64,000 nt of DNA from Granulicella sp. Its GTDB lineage: Bacteria > Acidobacteriota > Terriglobia > Terriglobales > Acidobacteriaceae. Both the position numbers and the translations under genes were made by a program. This document shows positions 47,518-57,659 of the stretch, one piece after another. The notes beneath the pieces are model-generated. The model saw only the letters and a program-made list of their open reading frames with translations, was not told the origin of the DNA and did not search any database. Numbering within the stretch: the first letter of the stretch is position 1; every line of letters starts with the position of its first letter. The stretch spans positions 6,768 through 70,767 of the forward strand of contig PKWU01000013.1 in the NCBI GenBank assembly GCA_003132145.1, in the 5' to 3' direction.

Positions 47518-47757
47518 TCAGCCTTCCATCCTGACGGAGATCAGGGCCGCCGTCGCCTGACGCAGGGCGACATCGGCGTCGTCCACGCGGTAGACGGAGA
47601 GCGCGCCGCCGGAGACGCGCCGGACCAGCTCCACATGCGCTCCGGGACAGAAGCCCATGCAGCGCAGATAGCAGAGATGCGGATCGTCCCCCATCTTGGA
47701 GATGAGGGCGTGGGTGCCAACGGCGAGATCGGAGAGCGGAATCGTCTGCGGACTCAT
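47518..47757 (-). CDS. feoA: FeoA family protein
   Basis: MSPQTIPLSDLAVGTHALISKMGDDPHLCYLRCMGFCPGAHVELVRRVSGGALSVYRVDDADVALRQATAALISV; adjacent to feoB. Confidence 0.88.
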   Translation of the reverse strand: MSPQTIPLSDLAVGTHALISKMGDDPHLCYLRCMGFCPGAHVELVRRVSGGALSVYRVDDADVALRQATAALISVRMEG

Positions 47758-47773
47758 GGGTCTAGAACCATTG

Positions 47774-47824
47774 CAGCACATGTAAGTGCTGAGCTTCTAA
47801 GTGGATTATATATAGGACTAATCC
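47774..47824 (-). promoter_or_regulatory. Two inverted repeats upstream of feoA, candidate metal-regulator operators
   Basis: CAGCAC-ATGTAA-GTGCTG (47774-47791) and GGATTA-TATATAGGAC-TAATCC (47803-47824). Confidence 0.5.
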
Positions 47825-48073
47825 AGTCGTCAATTGAAGGCCGAAGAGAGCGCGTCGAACGGTTGATGGTCGCGGCGAGTGGAACCAGGACAAAAGCCCA
47901 TTGAATCAATTGGCCTTATGCGTGAGGTGGAAGCCCCATGCTCTCACGGAAGGGCAAAAAATGGGGGCTGCTCCACGGCGCGGCGAGCCGCATCTATCTC
48001 AATAACAAGTGCGGCTACATTGGGGGATTTGCAGGGCGAATGGGGCGGGCGGCCGTGCTATGGTGAGGGTGCG

Positions 48074-50473
48074 GTGCCCAGTTTATACAGTGACGAGCAG
48101 GAGTTCCCGGAGCCGGGGAAGCGGGGGTGGTGGCGCAGGCTGCGCGGGAGCAATGTGCTGCATGGACCGGCGTACCGCACGCGGCACCTTGCATCGCGGG
48201 CGACGTTCACGGTGCTGCTGGGGCTGTCCGCGGTGTTTGGGGTGATGTGCGGGCTGATGCTGGTGTACTCGATCGACCTGCCGCAGATGGACGAGTTGGC
48301 GCGATATCGACCGAGCACGACGACCGAACTGCTGGACATCCGTGGGCGGGAGATTGGGTCGTTCGCGCTGGAGCGGCGGGTGGTGGTGCCTTATACGGCG
48401 TTCCCGCCGGTGCTGCGGCAGGCGCTGCTCTCGATTGAGGACAAGACGTTCGAGCGGAACTGGGGAGTGAACCTGGTGCGGGCGGTGGGCGCGGCGTGGC
48501 GGGACCTGCACTCGCGCAGCCGGGCGCAGGGCTCGTCCACGCTGACCATGCAACTGGCGCGGAACCTGTTTTTGTCCAACGAGAAGACGTATGGGCGCAA
48601 GCTGCAGGAGATATTGCTGTCGGTGCAGATCGAGCGCGTGTTCACCAAGGACCAGATCTTTGCGCTGTATGCCAACCAGATCTATCTGGGGCACGGGACG
48701 TATGGGTTTGAGGCGGCGTCGGAGTATTACTTCAGCAAGCATGTGGGCGATCTGACGCTGCCGGAGGCGGCGCTGCTGGCGGCGCTGCCCAAGGGCGCGG
48801 AGTCCTACTCGCCGATCAACCACCCGGAGCGTGCGCTGAAGCGGCGCAACCTGGTGCTGAGCGAGATGCTGGCGGACAGGAAGATTACGCGCGAGCAGGA
48901 GGAGGCGGCCGAAGCGATGCCGCTGGGGTTGAAGATTGAGCCGCCGCCCAACTCGGTTGCGCCGTACTTTGTGGAGGAGGTGCGGCAGCAACTGGAGAAG
49001 GAGTATGGCGCGGAAGAGGTGCAGGGCGCGGGGTTGAAGGTGTATACGACGCTCGACCTGGATCTGCAACTGGTGGCCAACAAGGCGGTGCTGGACGGGA
49101 CGGCGGCCTACGAGCGAAGGCATGGGTGGAAGGGGAACCTGCAGAATGTAGCGTCGGCGGGGACGGACCTGGAGACGTACCGGCATCCGGACTGGGCGGG
49201 CGATATCGAGCGGGGAGGATACTATCACGCGCTGGTGACGGAGGCGGGGCCGGAGCGGGTGATGGTGAAGATCGGCTCGACGCGCGCGGTAATGACGCAG
49301 GCGGACTGGGCGTGGACGCAGAAGAAGGGTGGGGACAGCTTTCTGAGGGTGGGGGATGTGGTGTACGTGCGGCTGGGCGATAGCTCGGCCGATGGGGTGC
49401 AGCACGCGCAATTGGAGCAGGACACGGGCGCGCAGGCTTCGCTGATGGCTGTGGACAACTCCAACGGCGAGGTGCTGGCGATGGTGGGCGGGCGGGACTT
49501 CGCGCTGTCGCAGTTCAACCGGGCGACGCAATCGGAGCGGGAGGTGGGTTCGTCGTTCAAGCCGTACGTCTATACGACGGCGGTGGAGGCTGGGGCCAAG
49601 CCGACGGACCTGATTGTAGACGGGCCGGTGAGCTTCTCCACTCCCAACGGGCCGTACACGCCGCACAACTACGAGGGCGACTACAAGGGGACGATCACGC
49701 TGCTGAATGCGTTCGCCGAGTCGAGGAACATTCCCGCGCTGAAGCTGGCCGACAAGGTGGGGATCCGCACGGTGATTGCGACGGCGCACCGCTTCGGAGT
49801 GACGAGCAATATTCCGGCGTTCCTGCCGGTGGCGATCGGCGCGGCGGACATCTCGCTGATCGAACAGGTGGGGGCGTACAGCGTCTTTCCCAACGACGGG
49901 ATACGGATCGAGCCGCACACCATTCGCAGGGTGGTGCGGGTGGACGGGTTGCCGATGGAGGAGCCACCGCCCGAGGTCACGGAGGTGATCTCGGTGGAGA
50001 CGGCGCGGACGATGATGCAGTTCCTGCAGGCGGTAACTCAGCATGGCACGGGCGCGGCAGCGGCAGCGCTGAAGCATCCTCTGGGCGGCAAGACGGGAAC
50101 GACGAACGACTTTACGGATGCGTGGTTCATCGGGTTTTCGCCGTCGGTGACGTGCGGGACATGGATCGGGTTCGACGACCGGCAGACGCTGGGCGAGAAA
50201 GAGACGGGAGCCAAGGCGGCGCTGCCGATGTGGATGGATTTCATGCGGGCGGCGATTGCGGGCAAGCCAACGGAGGCGTTCCCGGAGGGGAACGCTCCGA
50301 AGAAGGAGCTGGAGCTGCCGCTGACGCCGCCGGTGGGCTCGCCGGTGGTGAAGGAGATTCCCAAGGCGCCATTGGAGCAGGACCCGGACGCGATCAAGCC
50401 GGATGAGAATGCGGCTCCGAAGGCCGCGCCGGGGGCGGCGGGAGACGCGCCGGCGGGGCCAGCGACTCAGTAG
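48074..50473 (+). CDS. Penicillin-binding protein 1A (transglycosylase/transpeptidase)
   Basis: LARYRPSTTTELLDIRGREIGSFALERR...GSSTLTMQLARNLFLSNEKTYGRKLQEILLSVQIER; GSSFKPYVYTTAVEAG; GGKTGTTNDFTDAWFIGF. GTG 48074 probable start (ORF opens 47879). Confidence 0.93.
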   Translation: MPSLYSDEQEFPEPGKRGWWRRLRGSNVLHGPAYRTRHLASRATFTVLLGLSAVFGVMCGLMLVYSIDLPQMDELARYRPSTTTELLDIRGREIGSFALERRVVVPYTAFPPVLRQALLSIEDKTFERNWGVNLVRAVGAAWRDLHSRSRAQGSSTLTMQLARNLFLSNEKTYGRKLQEILLSVQIERVFTKDQIFALYANQIYLGHGTYGFEAASEYYFSKHVGDLTLPEAALLAALPKGAESYSPINHPERALKRRNLVLSEMLADRKITREQEEAAEAMPLGLKIEPPPNSVAPYFVEEVRQQLEKEYGAEEVQGAGLKVYTTLDLDLQLVANKAVLDGTAAYERRHGWKGNLQNVASAGTDLETYRHPDWAGDIERGGYYHALVTEAGPERVMVKIGSTRAVMTQADWAWTQKKGGDSFLRVGDVVYVRLGDSSADGVQHAQLEQDTGAQASLMAVDNSNGEVLAMVGGRDFALSQFNRATQSEREVGSSFKPYVYTTAVEAGAKPTDLIVDGPVSFSTPNGPYTPHNYEGDYKGTITLLNAFAESRNIPALKLADKVGIRTVIATAHRFGVTSNIPAFLPVAIGAADISLIEQVGAYSVFPNDGIRIEPHTIRRVVRVDGLPMEEPPPEVTEVISVETARTMMQFLQAVTQHGTGAAAAALKHPLGGKTGTTNDFTDAWFIGFSPSVTCGTWIGFDDRQTLGEKETGAKAALPMWMDFMRAAIAGKPTEAFPEGNAPKKELELPLTPPVGSPVVKEIPKAPLEQDPDAIKPDENAAPKAAPGAAGDAPAGPATQ

Positions 50474-50475
50474 GA

Positions 50476-51441
50476 TCAGGCAAGCAAGTTGCAGAGGGCG
50501 AAGTAGCGGCGGGCGCGGGCGATGTCGCGGGCGATCTGGGCGCGCAGGGTTTCAATGTCTGCGAAGCGCTGCTCGGGGCGCAGGCGGAGCAGGAAGGTGA
50601 GGCGCAGCGGGGTCTGCCGGGTGAGCGGGATGGGATGGAAGTCCAGCAGGTGGGACTCGACGGCGAAGGACGCGGCGCCGAAGGTGGGACGGACGCCGAC
50701 GTTGGTGACGGCGTGGAAGGTTTCGGCGGCGGGGCCTGTGCCGACGGCGAGCGTGGTGACATAGACGCCGTGGGCGGGGAGAAGCTCCGGGTAGGGCGCG
50801 AGGTTGACGGTGGGAACGGCGTAGCGAGTGCCGAAGCCGCGGCCGGAGGCGGGGTGGCTGTCGACCGAGAAGGGGCGGCCGAGCAGGACGCGGGCCTGGC
50901 TGACGGCGCCGTCTGCGATGAGCGCGCGGATGCGGCTGGAGGAGACGGTCCCGCTGCGCAGGCTGAGCGGGGGATGGATGATGACGGAGAAGCCGAGCTC
51001 GCGGCCGAGGGCCTGCAGGCCGTAGGGGCCGGTGACGCCAGCCTCGGCCTGGTGGCCAAAGCGGAAGTTTGCGCCCTCGTGGACCTCGGTGACGTGGAGG
51101 GTGCCGGCCAGGACGCGGGTGGCGAAGTCGCGGGCGGAGCTGCGGCGCAGCTCGTCGGTGAAGGGGAGGACGAGGGTGGCGTCGATTCCGGTGGCCGCGA
51201 GCAGTTCGAGCTTGCGGGCCAGGGGCGTGAGGAAGAGATGCGGACGCTCCGGGTGAAGGACTCGGGCTGGGTGAGGCTCGAAGGTGATGGCAAGAGAGAG
51301 GCCGGAGAGCACGCGAGCGCGGCGGATGACCTCGGCGATGACTCCCTGGTGGCCGAGATGGACCCCGTCGTAGTTGCCGATGGTGGCGACAACGGGGGTT
51401 GTCGGAGTGGGGAGTTCGGCGAGTTGGCGGTAGATGATCAT
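50476..51441 (-). CDS. ribF: Bifunctional riboflavin kinase/FAD synthetase
   Basis: 321 aa; VATIGNYDGVHLGHQGVIAEVIRRA...FVGYS-type RFK C-terminus VYVTTLAVGTGPAAETFHAVTNVGVRPTFG. Confidence 0.93.
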   Translation of the reverse strand: MIIYRQLAELPTPTTPVVATIGNYDGVHLGHQGVIAEVIRRARVLSGLSLAITFEPHPARVLHPERPHLFLTPLARKLELLAATGIDATLVLPFTDELRRSSARDFATRVLAGTLHVTEVHEGANFRFGHQAEAGVTGPYGLQALGRELGFSVIIHPPLSLRSGTVSSSRIRALIADGAVSQARVLLGRPFSVDSHPASGRGFGTRYAVPTVNLAPYPELLPAHGVYVTTLAVGTGPAAETFHAVTNVGVRPTFGAASFAVESHLLDFHPIPLTRQTPLRLTFLLRLRPEQRFADIETLRAQIARDIARARRYFALCNLLA

Positions 51442-52274
51442 TTAGGACTTGGGGTCTTGCCACTGCCTAGCAGTTCATCTACGCGGGATGCTGGTGCACC
51501 AAAAGGTTTTGGATGTTTCGGGAGGTTATAGAAGACTGCATAGTCTTCGCGCGAGTGCGGGCCAGCCCAGACGTAGTGTTCTTCGTTGTATCGGCGACTG
51601 GCGGCCAGGGAGTAATTGGCCTTTCCCTCAACATGCACTATGAAAACGGAGAATGGATCGTATGTAGTTGCATACGGATGTCCTGCCCGTTCCGCGCCGG
51701 ATTCTCCCATGACTTCAGACAAGCTCTGCTTGCCAATGATGATGGCTGTGTTGTCACCCGCTTGCTGAAATGCGGTTAGGTTCAGATTGTCGAGTTCGAG
51801 GACTTTGTATGGCTCTCCCACATATGAAAATCCGATGACAAAGAGCGGTGACGCGTCACTTGCTACAGGCTCACTGACGAAAAAGAGAAGTGTATGGGGT
51901 TGCGCGTCGGATATGTACTCTCCGCGAAAAAAGAAATGGGAGGGATCGAGCCGTAAACCGGACACTTTGTCCCAGAGGCCGCGTGATAACTTCTCATCTG
52001 CATCTTCGGGTATACGAGCTATCGGAACTTTTGGAACGAAGTGAAAGCTGCCTCCGACAGAATTGATCTCAATCGAACGGAAGTTGCCCGCGCTATGCAG
52101 TGCAGGCTCGAATGTGAGTGAGATGCTCTTTCCGATCTCAGGCGGAACGATCATCGCACGTTGCGCAACTGCTGTTGGCGGATGCAGAAAGAGGATAATC
52201 GCCAGACAAAATACTGAGATTCTGGCTTCGCCAGAATGACGACTGATTGGGAGGGCGAGATGCTTGGATCTCAT
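51438..52274 (-). CDS. Hypothetical secreted protein; signal peptide region overlaps a dispersed palindrome
   Basis: 278 aa; MRSKHLALPISRHSGEARISVFCLAIILFLHPPTAVAQRAM...; ATGA overlap with the upstream gene. Confidence 0.75.
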   Translation of the reverse strand: MRSKHLALPISRHSGEARISVFCLAIILFLHPPTAVAQRAMIVPPEIGKSISLTFEPALHSAGNFRSIEINSVGGSFHFVPKVPIARIPEDADEKLSRGLWDKVSGLRLDPSHFFFRGEYISDAQPHTLLFFVSEPVASDASPLFVIGFSYVGEPYKVLELDNLNLTAFQQAGDNTAIIIGKQSLSEVMGESGAERAGHPYATTYDPFSVFIVHVEGKANYSLAASRRYNEEHYVWAGPHSREDYAVFYNLPKHPKPFGAPASRVDELLGSGKTPSPK

Positions 52275-53104
52275 GATTCGTTCTCCGGACTGATGTCGAA
52301 GGTGATTTGCAGGCCGTCGTGGGCGAGGCGGATGTGGGGCGGGAGCGCGGCGTTGGTGGAGTCGTGGTCGAGGCCGTGGGAGATGTGGGTGAAGAAGGCG
52401 CGGCGAGGCGCGAGCTGCTCGACGATGGAGATGGATTTGGCGAGGTGGGAGTGGGTGGGGTGAGGATCGGGGCGCAGGGCGTCGAGGATGAGGACGTCGA
52501 GGTTGGCCAGCAGGGGAACGCTCTCCGGGGGAAGGTCGCTGAGGTCGGTGAGGTAGGCGGCGGAGCCGAAGCGGTAGCCGGTGATGGTCTGGCGGCCATG
52601 GGTGACGGGGACGCGCAGGAATTGCGCGCCGAAGAGGTCGACCTCGGCGCCGGGGAAGGCCGAGGGGATGCGGTGCAGGTCGACGCGTGCGCTGGTGGGG
52701 TAGCGGTGGCCGGCGGCGAAGGTGTAGCTGAAGATGCGCTCGAGGGTCTGGGCGGTGGGATCGTCGGCGTAGAGGGGCAGGTCGATGTGCGAGTGAAAGC
52801 TCAGGGGGCGGAGGTCGTCCATGCCCAGGATGTGGTCGGCGTGGCCGTGGGTGTAGAGGACGGCGTCGAGGCGGCGGAGGCGCTCGCGCACCGCCTGGGC
52901 GTGGAAGTCTGGGCCGGTGTCGATGACGACGTTGTGGCCCTCCCAGGCGATAAGGACCGAGGGACGGGTGCGGTGGTTGTGCGGAGAAGGCACGGGCTCG
53001 CCGGGGCCGGGCGAGACTGCGGAGACGCAGACGGCACAGTCGCAGCCCAGCGTGGGGACGCCCATCGAGGTTCCGGTTCCGAGGAAGGTCAGCGTAGCTT
53101 GCAT
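52271..53104 (-). CDS. MBL-fold metallo-hydrolase (PhnP-like)
   Basis: 277 aa; LGTGTSMGVPTLGCDCAVC..., YTHGHADHILGMDDLRPLSF. Confidence 0.9.
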   Translation of the reverse strand: MQATLTFLGTGTSMGVPTLGCDCAVCVSAVSPGPGEPVPSPHNHRTRPSVLIAWEGHNVVIDTGPDFHAQAVRERLRRLDAVLYTHGHADHILGMDDLRPLSFHSHIDLPLYADDPTAQTLERIFSYTFAAGHRYPTSARVDLHRIPSAFPGAEVDLFGAQFLRVPVTHGRQTITGYRFGSAAYLTDLSDLPPESVPLLANLDVLILDALRPDPHPTHSHLAKSISIVEQLAPRRAFFTHISHGLDHDSTNAALPPHIRLAHDGLQITFDISPENES

Positions 53105-53110
53105 TGGTCT

Positions 53111-53764
53111 CTATCGGACGATGGTGGGGCGGCCGGACGCGCCGGGTGCGCCGGGGGGCGGGGGTTGGCGGTTGGCGGCGGAACGGGCGAGGGCCTGGGT
53201 GACCTCGAGGAAGCCCATGCGGACTTCGAAGAGAGCGTTATCCAATAGTTGAGACTCGGCTGGCGTGAGGTTGCCGCGGGTCTTTTCGGCAAGGATGGAG
53301 AGCATGTCGATGCTCTGGCGCGCTCCCAGGAGGTCAATTCGGGGCTGCTCGCCGGGCTTGGTTGCGCCGCCGAGCTGCAGGATCGCGGTCATGTATATGG
53401 AGTGGACGATCTGCTCGAAGCTCATGGCGGGGGGATGGTCCATGCCGGGGTTGGCGGCGCGGACGGCGGTGTCGAGGTGGTCGGCAGTCTGTTTGTAGGC
53501 GGCGTTGGCCTGCTCCATCTCGCTGGCGGTTGGAGGAGGGGGAAGCTCGGATTCGGCGGGGAAATCGGGGGCGGGCGGCGCGGGAGGCTCCGGCTCGACG
53601 GCGTGGGGGGACTTGAACTCCAGCGGAGGAGGGGGCGCGGACGGCGCGGCGGGAACTTCGCGGGCTTCACGCTCGGGTGAGGGGTCGGCGTCGGGGCGCA
53701 GTGTCCCGTCGGAGGTGAACTTGCGGCGGTCGGTGACGACGAAGGGCTTGTTCTGATCGGACAT
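53111..53764 (-). CDS. DUF1844 domain-containing protein
   Basis: MSDQNKPFVVTDRRKFTSDGTLRP...SFEQIVHSIYMTAILQLGGATKPGEQPRIDLLGARQSIDMLSILAEKTRGNLTPAESQLLDNALFEVRMGFLEV. Confidence 0.85.
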   Translation of the reverse strand: MSDQNKPFVVTDRRKFTSDGTLRPDADPSPEREAREVPAAPSAPPPPLEFKSPHAVEPEPPAPPAPDFPAESELPPPPTASEMEQANAAYKQTADHLDTAVRAANPGMDHPPAMSFEQIVHSIYMTAILQLGGATKPGEQPRIDLLGARQSIDMLSILAEKTRGNLTPAESQLLDNALFEVRMGFLEVTQALARSAANRQPPPPGAPGASGRPTIVR

Positions 53765-53837
53765 GGTTGACACTCTTTCGGTGGGTTCGGATTCTGTGAT
53801 CTGCTGAATGCGTGGCTTATGAATTCATTCAATCGCA

Positions 53838-53935
53838 ATGTAGAACAAACAACGACGAGATGCGGGGATTCTGTGCTGCGCTCAGAATGACAATAATCAA
53901 GGCTTGCTGCGCTCAGAATGACAATCGTTTTTTTC
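53838..53935. repeat. Dispersed intergenic repeat with GCTGCGCTCAGAATGACAAT copies
   Basis: tagaacaaacaacgacgagatgcggggattctgtgctgcgctcagaatgacaataatcaaggcttgctgcgctcagaatgacaat; related start at 18890. Confidence 0.7.
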
Positions 53936-53943
53936 AGAAGCAT

Positions 53944-54942
53944 TCAAGGGACTGCGTAGGGCAAGGCGATGGGGATTGCGGAGCCTCCGGGGTAGGTGAG
54001 GGTGCGGACCTCGGCGCTGGCCAGGGCCTCGCGGCGAATGATGCCGAGAGCAAGCTGAATGGGCGCGGGTTGGTCCGGGAGCTGGATGGATGCGACGCTG
54101 GTGAGCTCTGCGACGGGCTTGCCTTCAGCTTCGAGTACGGCGCCGGGGGTGGGCAGCGGGCCGGTGAGGACGAAGCCGGAGAAGGCGCGGTGGACGCCGC
54201 CGCGCGAGTGAATTCGCTCGACGATCTCCTGGCCGAGGTAGCAGCCCTTGGTGAAGTGCAGGGCGCGAGTTTGGCCGGTCTCCTGCGGGAGGTTGCGGTC
54301 GGTGATGTCTGTGCCGAAACGGGGCGTGCCTTCGAGGATGCGAAGGTGGTCGAGGGCAACGGGGGAGACTGCGATGGCTCCGGCGGCGAAGAGGTCCGCG
54401 GCGAGCGCGGCGATGGTTGCGGAGTCGGCCCAGAGTTCGAATCGGGGAACGAGCGGGCTGTGGGCGTGGATGAGATCGACGGCGGCGGCGCGCCAGGTGA
54501 TGTGAGTCAGTTGGAGAGGCTCTGTGGGGTCGCAAGAGAGGCCGATGGCGGCGAGAAGGCGGCTTGCGTCCGGGCCCGCAACGAGCAGGCCGCGACGCTC
54601 GGCGGTGATGTCGGCAAGCTCGACGTCGTCCATGATGATGAAGCGATTGAGATGGTCGAGGAGCTTTTCGATCTGATCGCTGCCGGTCTCGATCAGGATG
54701 GAGTCGGATTCGACGAAGGCGGTGAGGTCGGCCTGGATCTGGCCTTGGGCGTTGAGCGCGAAGTTGTAGCAGCCGGCGCCGGGGGTGAGCTGCTGAATGT
54801 GGTTGGTGAGCATTCCGTTGAGCCAGCGCAGGCGGTCGGAGCCGGTGACGCGGACCCAGCCAGTGCTGTCGAGCGGGGAGACTGCGGCGGCGCGAAGCAA
54901 GGCGGCGAGAGGCGCGTTGGCGGATTGGAGTGGGGTGGTCAT
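53944..54942 (-). CDS. YgfZ/GcvT-like folate-binding protein
   Basis: MTTPLQSANAPLAALLRAAAVSPLDSTGWVRVTGSDRLRWLNGMLTNHIQQL...FTKGCYLGQEIVERIHSRGGVHRAFSGF (KGCYxGQE motif). Confidence 0.9.
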   Translation of the reverse strand: MTTPLQSANAPLAALLRAAAVSPLDSTGWVRVTGSDRLRWLNGMLTNHIQQLTPGAGCYNFALNAQGQIQADLTAFVESDSILIETGSDQIEKLLDHLNRFIIMDDVELADITAERRGLLVAGPDASRLLAAIGLSCDPTEPLQLTHITWRAAAVDLIHAHSPLVPRFELWADSATIAALAADLFAAGAIAVSPVALDHLRILEGTPRFGTDITDRNLPQETGQTRALHFTKGCYLGQEIVERIHSRGGVHRAFSGFVLTGPLPTPGAVLEAEGKPVAELTSVASIQLPDQPAPIQLALGIIRREALASAEVRTLTYPGGSAIPIALPYAVP

Positions 54943-55068
54943 TTCGGAGGGTGCGCGGAACTGCGTACACTGTTGATTATAGCGACCGTGTACGAGGTTG
55001 CGTGGAGGTCTGGCGTGGGTTTGCTGCGGCGAGAGGCTGGGTTGACGGAGAGTTGCGATGGGCCGCGG

Positions 55069-56703
55069 ATGCGCGGGCTGACGGCGTTGGTTGCGGTTGC
55101 GCTGTGCGTCGCGGCTATGCTGAGCGCCGCGTGCGTTGCGCAGACGCCAGCGGCACCAGAGACGAACACGCCGCCAACAGCGGCTGCGGCAAGTGCGGCG
55201 CCGGATGCAGCCAGCGAGCCCCAGGCCGCGCAGAGTGATGCGGCGCACGCTCCGCTGACCAAGGCGCAGGCCAGCGAGTTGTTCCGATCGGTGGACGAGA
55301 TCCTGTCGTTCGCCAGCACGGACACGGGCCTGCCGATTGTGCACAGCGTGAAGCGCAAGCTGATTACGCGCGATGAGGTGAACAAGTACCTGCGCGAGAA
55401 GTTCGACGAGGACGCGGGAGCGAAACGCCTGGCGCGGGAAGAGATTGTGCTGAAGAAGTTTGGCCTGCTGGACCGCGACTTTCACCTGCGACCGTTCATG
55501 ATCGGGCTGCTGACCGAGCAGGTGGCGGGCTTCTACGACGACAAGACGAAGACGGTGAACCTGCTGGACTGGATCGCTCCGGAGGAGCAGAAGCCGGTGC
55601 TGGCGCACGAGCTGACCCATGCGCTGCAGGACCAGCGGGTGGGGCTGACCAAGTGGTCGGAGGTGGGTTCGGAGGCGATTGCGAAGAACGCGCAGGAGGA
55701 CAACAGCCACATCCAGACGGACGAGGCGGACACGGCGCGCGACGCGGTGACCGAAGGGCAGGCGATGGTGGTGTTCCTGGACTACTCGCTGCGGCCGACG
55801 GGCAAGACGCTGGCAAACTCGCCGGAGATGATGGCGCGGCTGAAGGACACGCTGTCGGACACCAGCGGATCGCCGATGATGGCGCGGGTCCCGCTGCTGC
55901 TGCAGCAGTCGCTGCTGTTTCCCTATAGCGAAGGGATGAGCTTCGAGGACGCCATCCTGGTGAAGGGCGGAAAGGAGGCCGCGTTCGGGGCGGTGCTGGC
56001 GAACCCGCCGAGTTCGACGTTCGAGATTCTTCACCCGGAGGCGTATATGGCGCACACGCCGGTTCCTGTGCTGCGGCTGCCGGACATCCATCCGCTGATC
56101 GACGCCCAGTACACGCCGTACGACGTGGGCGTGATGGGCGAGTTCGACGTGCAGGTGCTGACCCAGCTTTTTGGCGGGGATGCGATCGCATCGGCGCTGG
56201 CGCCGGAGTGGCGGGGCGGCATCTACTATGCGGCGCAGAGACGGACGGCGGTGACGGCGGAGGCGAAGGAATCGACCGCGTCGATTGCGCTGCTGTACGA
56301 GTCGAAGTGGAAGAACGAGGACTCGGCGCGGTCGTTTCTGCGCGTGTACGCCGGCGAACTGCCGCGCAAGTACTCGACGCTGGTGCAGCGGACCAAGGAC
56401 GAGGCGGACGAGAACGAACAGGTCTACTCGACCAACGAGGGCGATGTGCTGCTGACGATCTCGGGCACGGGGGTCTTCGTCAGCGAAGGATTTCCTCTGG
56501 AACTGGCGCGCAAGCTACGCGAGAGCATTGTGAGCGTGCAATCGGATGGGCCGCTGGAGCTGGCGGGCGTGGGTGCGAAGGGCCGCCCTGCTCATTCTTC
56601 TGCTGAACATTCTTCTGCTGGACTGACTGATCCTGGGCTGTCGCTGGTGCGGGTGATGTCTTCGGCGGGAGTGATGAAGGCAGCGATGGGCCACGGAGAG
56701 TAG
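55069..56703 (+). CDS. Secreted HExxH putative metallopeptidase
   Basis: [25 protein letters not shown]...; [33 protein letters not shown]...[16 protein letters not shown]. The track ORF from 53812 overextends the N-terminus. Confidence 0.8.
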   Translation: MRGLTALVAVALCVAAMLSAACVAQTPAAPETNTPPTAAAASAAPDAASEPQAAQSDAAHAPLTKAQASELFRSVDEILSFASTDTGLPIVHSVKRKLITRDEVNKYLREKFDEDAGAKRLAREEIVLKKFGLLDRDFHLRPFMIGLLTEQVAGFYDDKTKTVNLLDWIAPEEQKPVLAHELTHALQDQRVGLTKWSEVGSEAIAKNAQEDNSHIQTDEADTARDAVTEGQAMVVFLDYSLRPTGKTLANSPEMMARLKDTLSDTSGSPMMARVPLLLQQSLLFPYSEGMSFEDAILVKGGKEAAFGAVLANPPSSTFEILHPEAYMAHTPVPVLRLPDIHPLIDAQYTPYDVGVMGEFDVQVLTQLFGGDAIASALAPEWRGGIYYAAQRRTAVTAEAKESTASIALLYESKWKNEDSARSFLRVYAGELPRKYSTLVQRTKDEADENEQVYSTNEGDVLLTISGTGVFVSEGFPLELARKLRESIVSVQSDGPLELAGVGAKGRPAHSSAEHSSAGLTDPGLSLVRVMSSAGVMKAAMGHGE

Positions 56704-56792
56704 CGCGGCGGGACGATATACTTTTATTCGGCAGGAGTGAAGTTGCAGATGGAACCGGTGCGCGCGGAGCGGACGGAAGAGGAGCGAGAGAG

Positions 56793-57653
56793 TTGCAGAC
56801 AGCGGAGATTGGCATCATCGGAGGCAGTGGACTGTACTCCATGCCTGGACTTACAGATGTGCGCGAGCAGCGCGTGGAGACGCCGTTCGGCGATCCGTCG
56901 GATGCATTCATCCTGGGCGAGCTGGAGGGACGCAGGGTGGCGTTTCTGGCGCGGCACGGACGCGGGCACAGGATTCTGCCGAGCGAGTTGAACTTTCGCG
57001 CGAACATTTATGCAATGAAGGCGCTGGGCGTGGAGCGGATTCTGTCGGTGTCGGCCGTGGGATCGCTCAAGGAAGAGCACAAACCGACGGATTTTGTGAT
57101 TCCAGATCAGTTTATCGACCGGACGTTTGCGCGTGCGGGAACGTTTTTCGGCGAGGGGATCGTGGCGCATGTGGGGTTCGGCGATCCGGTGTGCGCCACG
57201 GTGTGTACGGCGATTGCGGAGGCCTGTGCGGAGGTTGGCGTCGCGGGCAAGCGGGGCGGAACATACGTGTGCATGGAGGGGCCGCAGTTTTCCACGCGCG
57301 CCGAATCGAACCTGTACCGGAGCTGGGGCGCGGACGTGATCGGGATGACCAACCTGCAGGAGGCAAAGTTGGCGCGCGAGGCGGAGATCTGCTATGCGAC
57401 GATGGCGATGGTGACGGACTACGACTGTTGGCGCTTAGGCCACGACGACGTGACCATCGAACAGATCGTCGCGGTGCTACACCAGAACGCGGAGAATGCG
57501 GCGAAGGTGGTGAAGGCGGCGGTGGCGCGCATGCCGAAGCAGAGAGGATGCGCGTGCGCCAGCGCGCTGCAGTTTGCCATCCTGACCGACAAGAAAGCGA
57601 TTCCGCAGGCGGCGCGGGAGCGGCTTGGATTGCTGCTGGGAAAGTATTTGTAA
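56793..57653 (+). CDS. mtnP: S-methyl-5'-thioadenosine phosphorylase
   Basis: TTG start; [42 protein letters not shown]...[44 protein letters not shown]. Confidence 0.93.
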   Translation: MQTAEIGIIGGSGLYSMPGLTDVREQRVETPFGDPSDAFILGELEGRRVAFLARHGRGHRILPSELNFRANIYAMKALGVERILSVSAVGSLKEEHKPTDFVIPDQFIDRTFARAGTFFGEGIVAHVGFGDPVCATVCTAIAEACAEVGVAGKRGGTYVCMEGPQFSTRAESNLYRSWGADVIGMTNLQEAKLAREAEICYATMAMVTDYDCWRLGHDDVTIEQIVAVLHQNAENAAKVVKAAVARMPKQRGCACASALQFAILTDKKAIPQAARERLGLLLGKYL

Positions 57654-57659
57654 CTGTTT

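Noticed and set aside
47879-48073. N-terminal extension of PBP1A (MEPGQKPIESIGLM...)
   Set aside because: Unlike PBP1A N-termini and overlaps a hairpin-like noncoding stretch; a GTG at 48074 gives a conventional cytoplasmic tail and TM.
48083-50077. 664 aa minus-strand ORF antisense to PBP1A
   Set aside because: Arg/His/Gln-rich antisense shadow; PBP1A motifs are unambiguous on the plus strand.
54425-54455. tRNA T-loop-like GTTCGAATC
   Set aside because: Lies inside the YgfZ-like coding region with no cloverleaf around it.
53812-55000. N-terminal half of the 963 aa plus-strand ORF
   Set aside because: Antisense to the YgfZ/GcvT-like gene; the real HExxH protein starts with a signal peptide near 55069.
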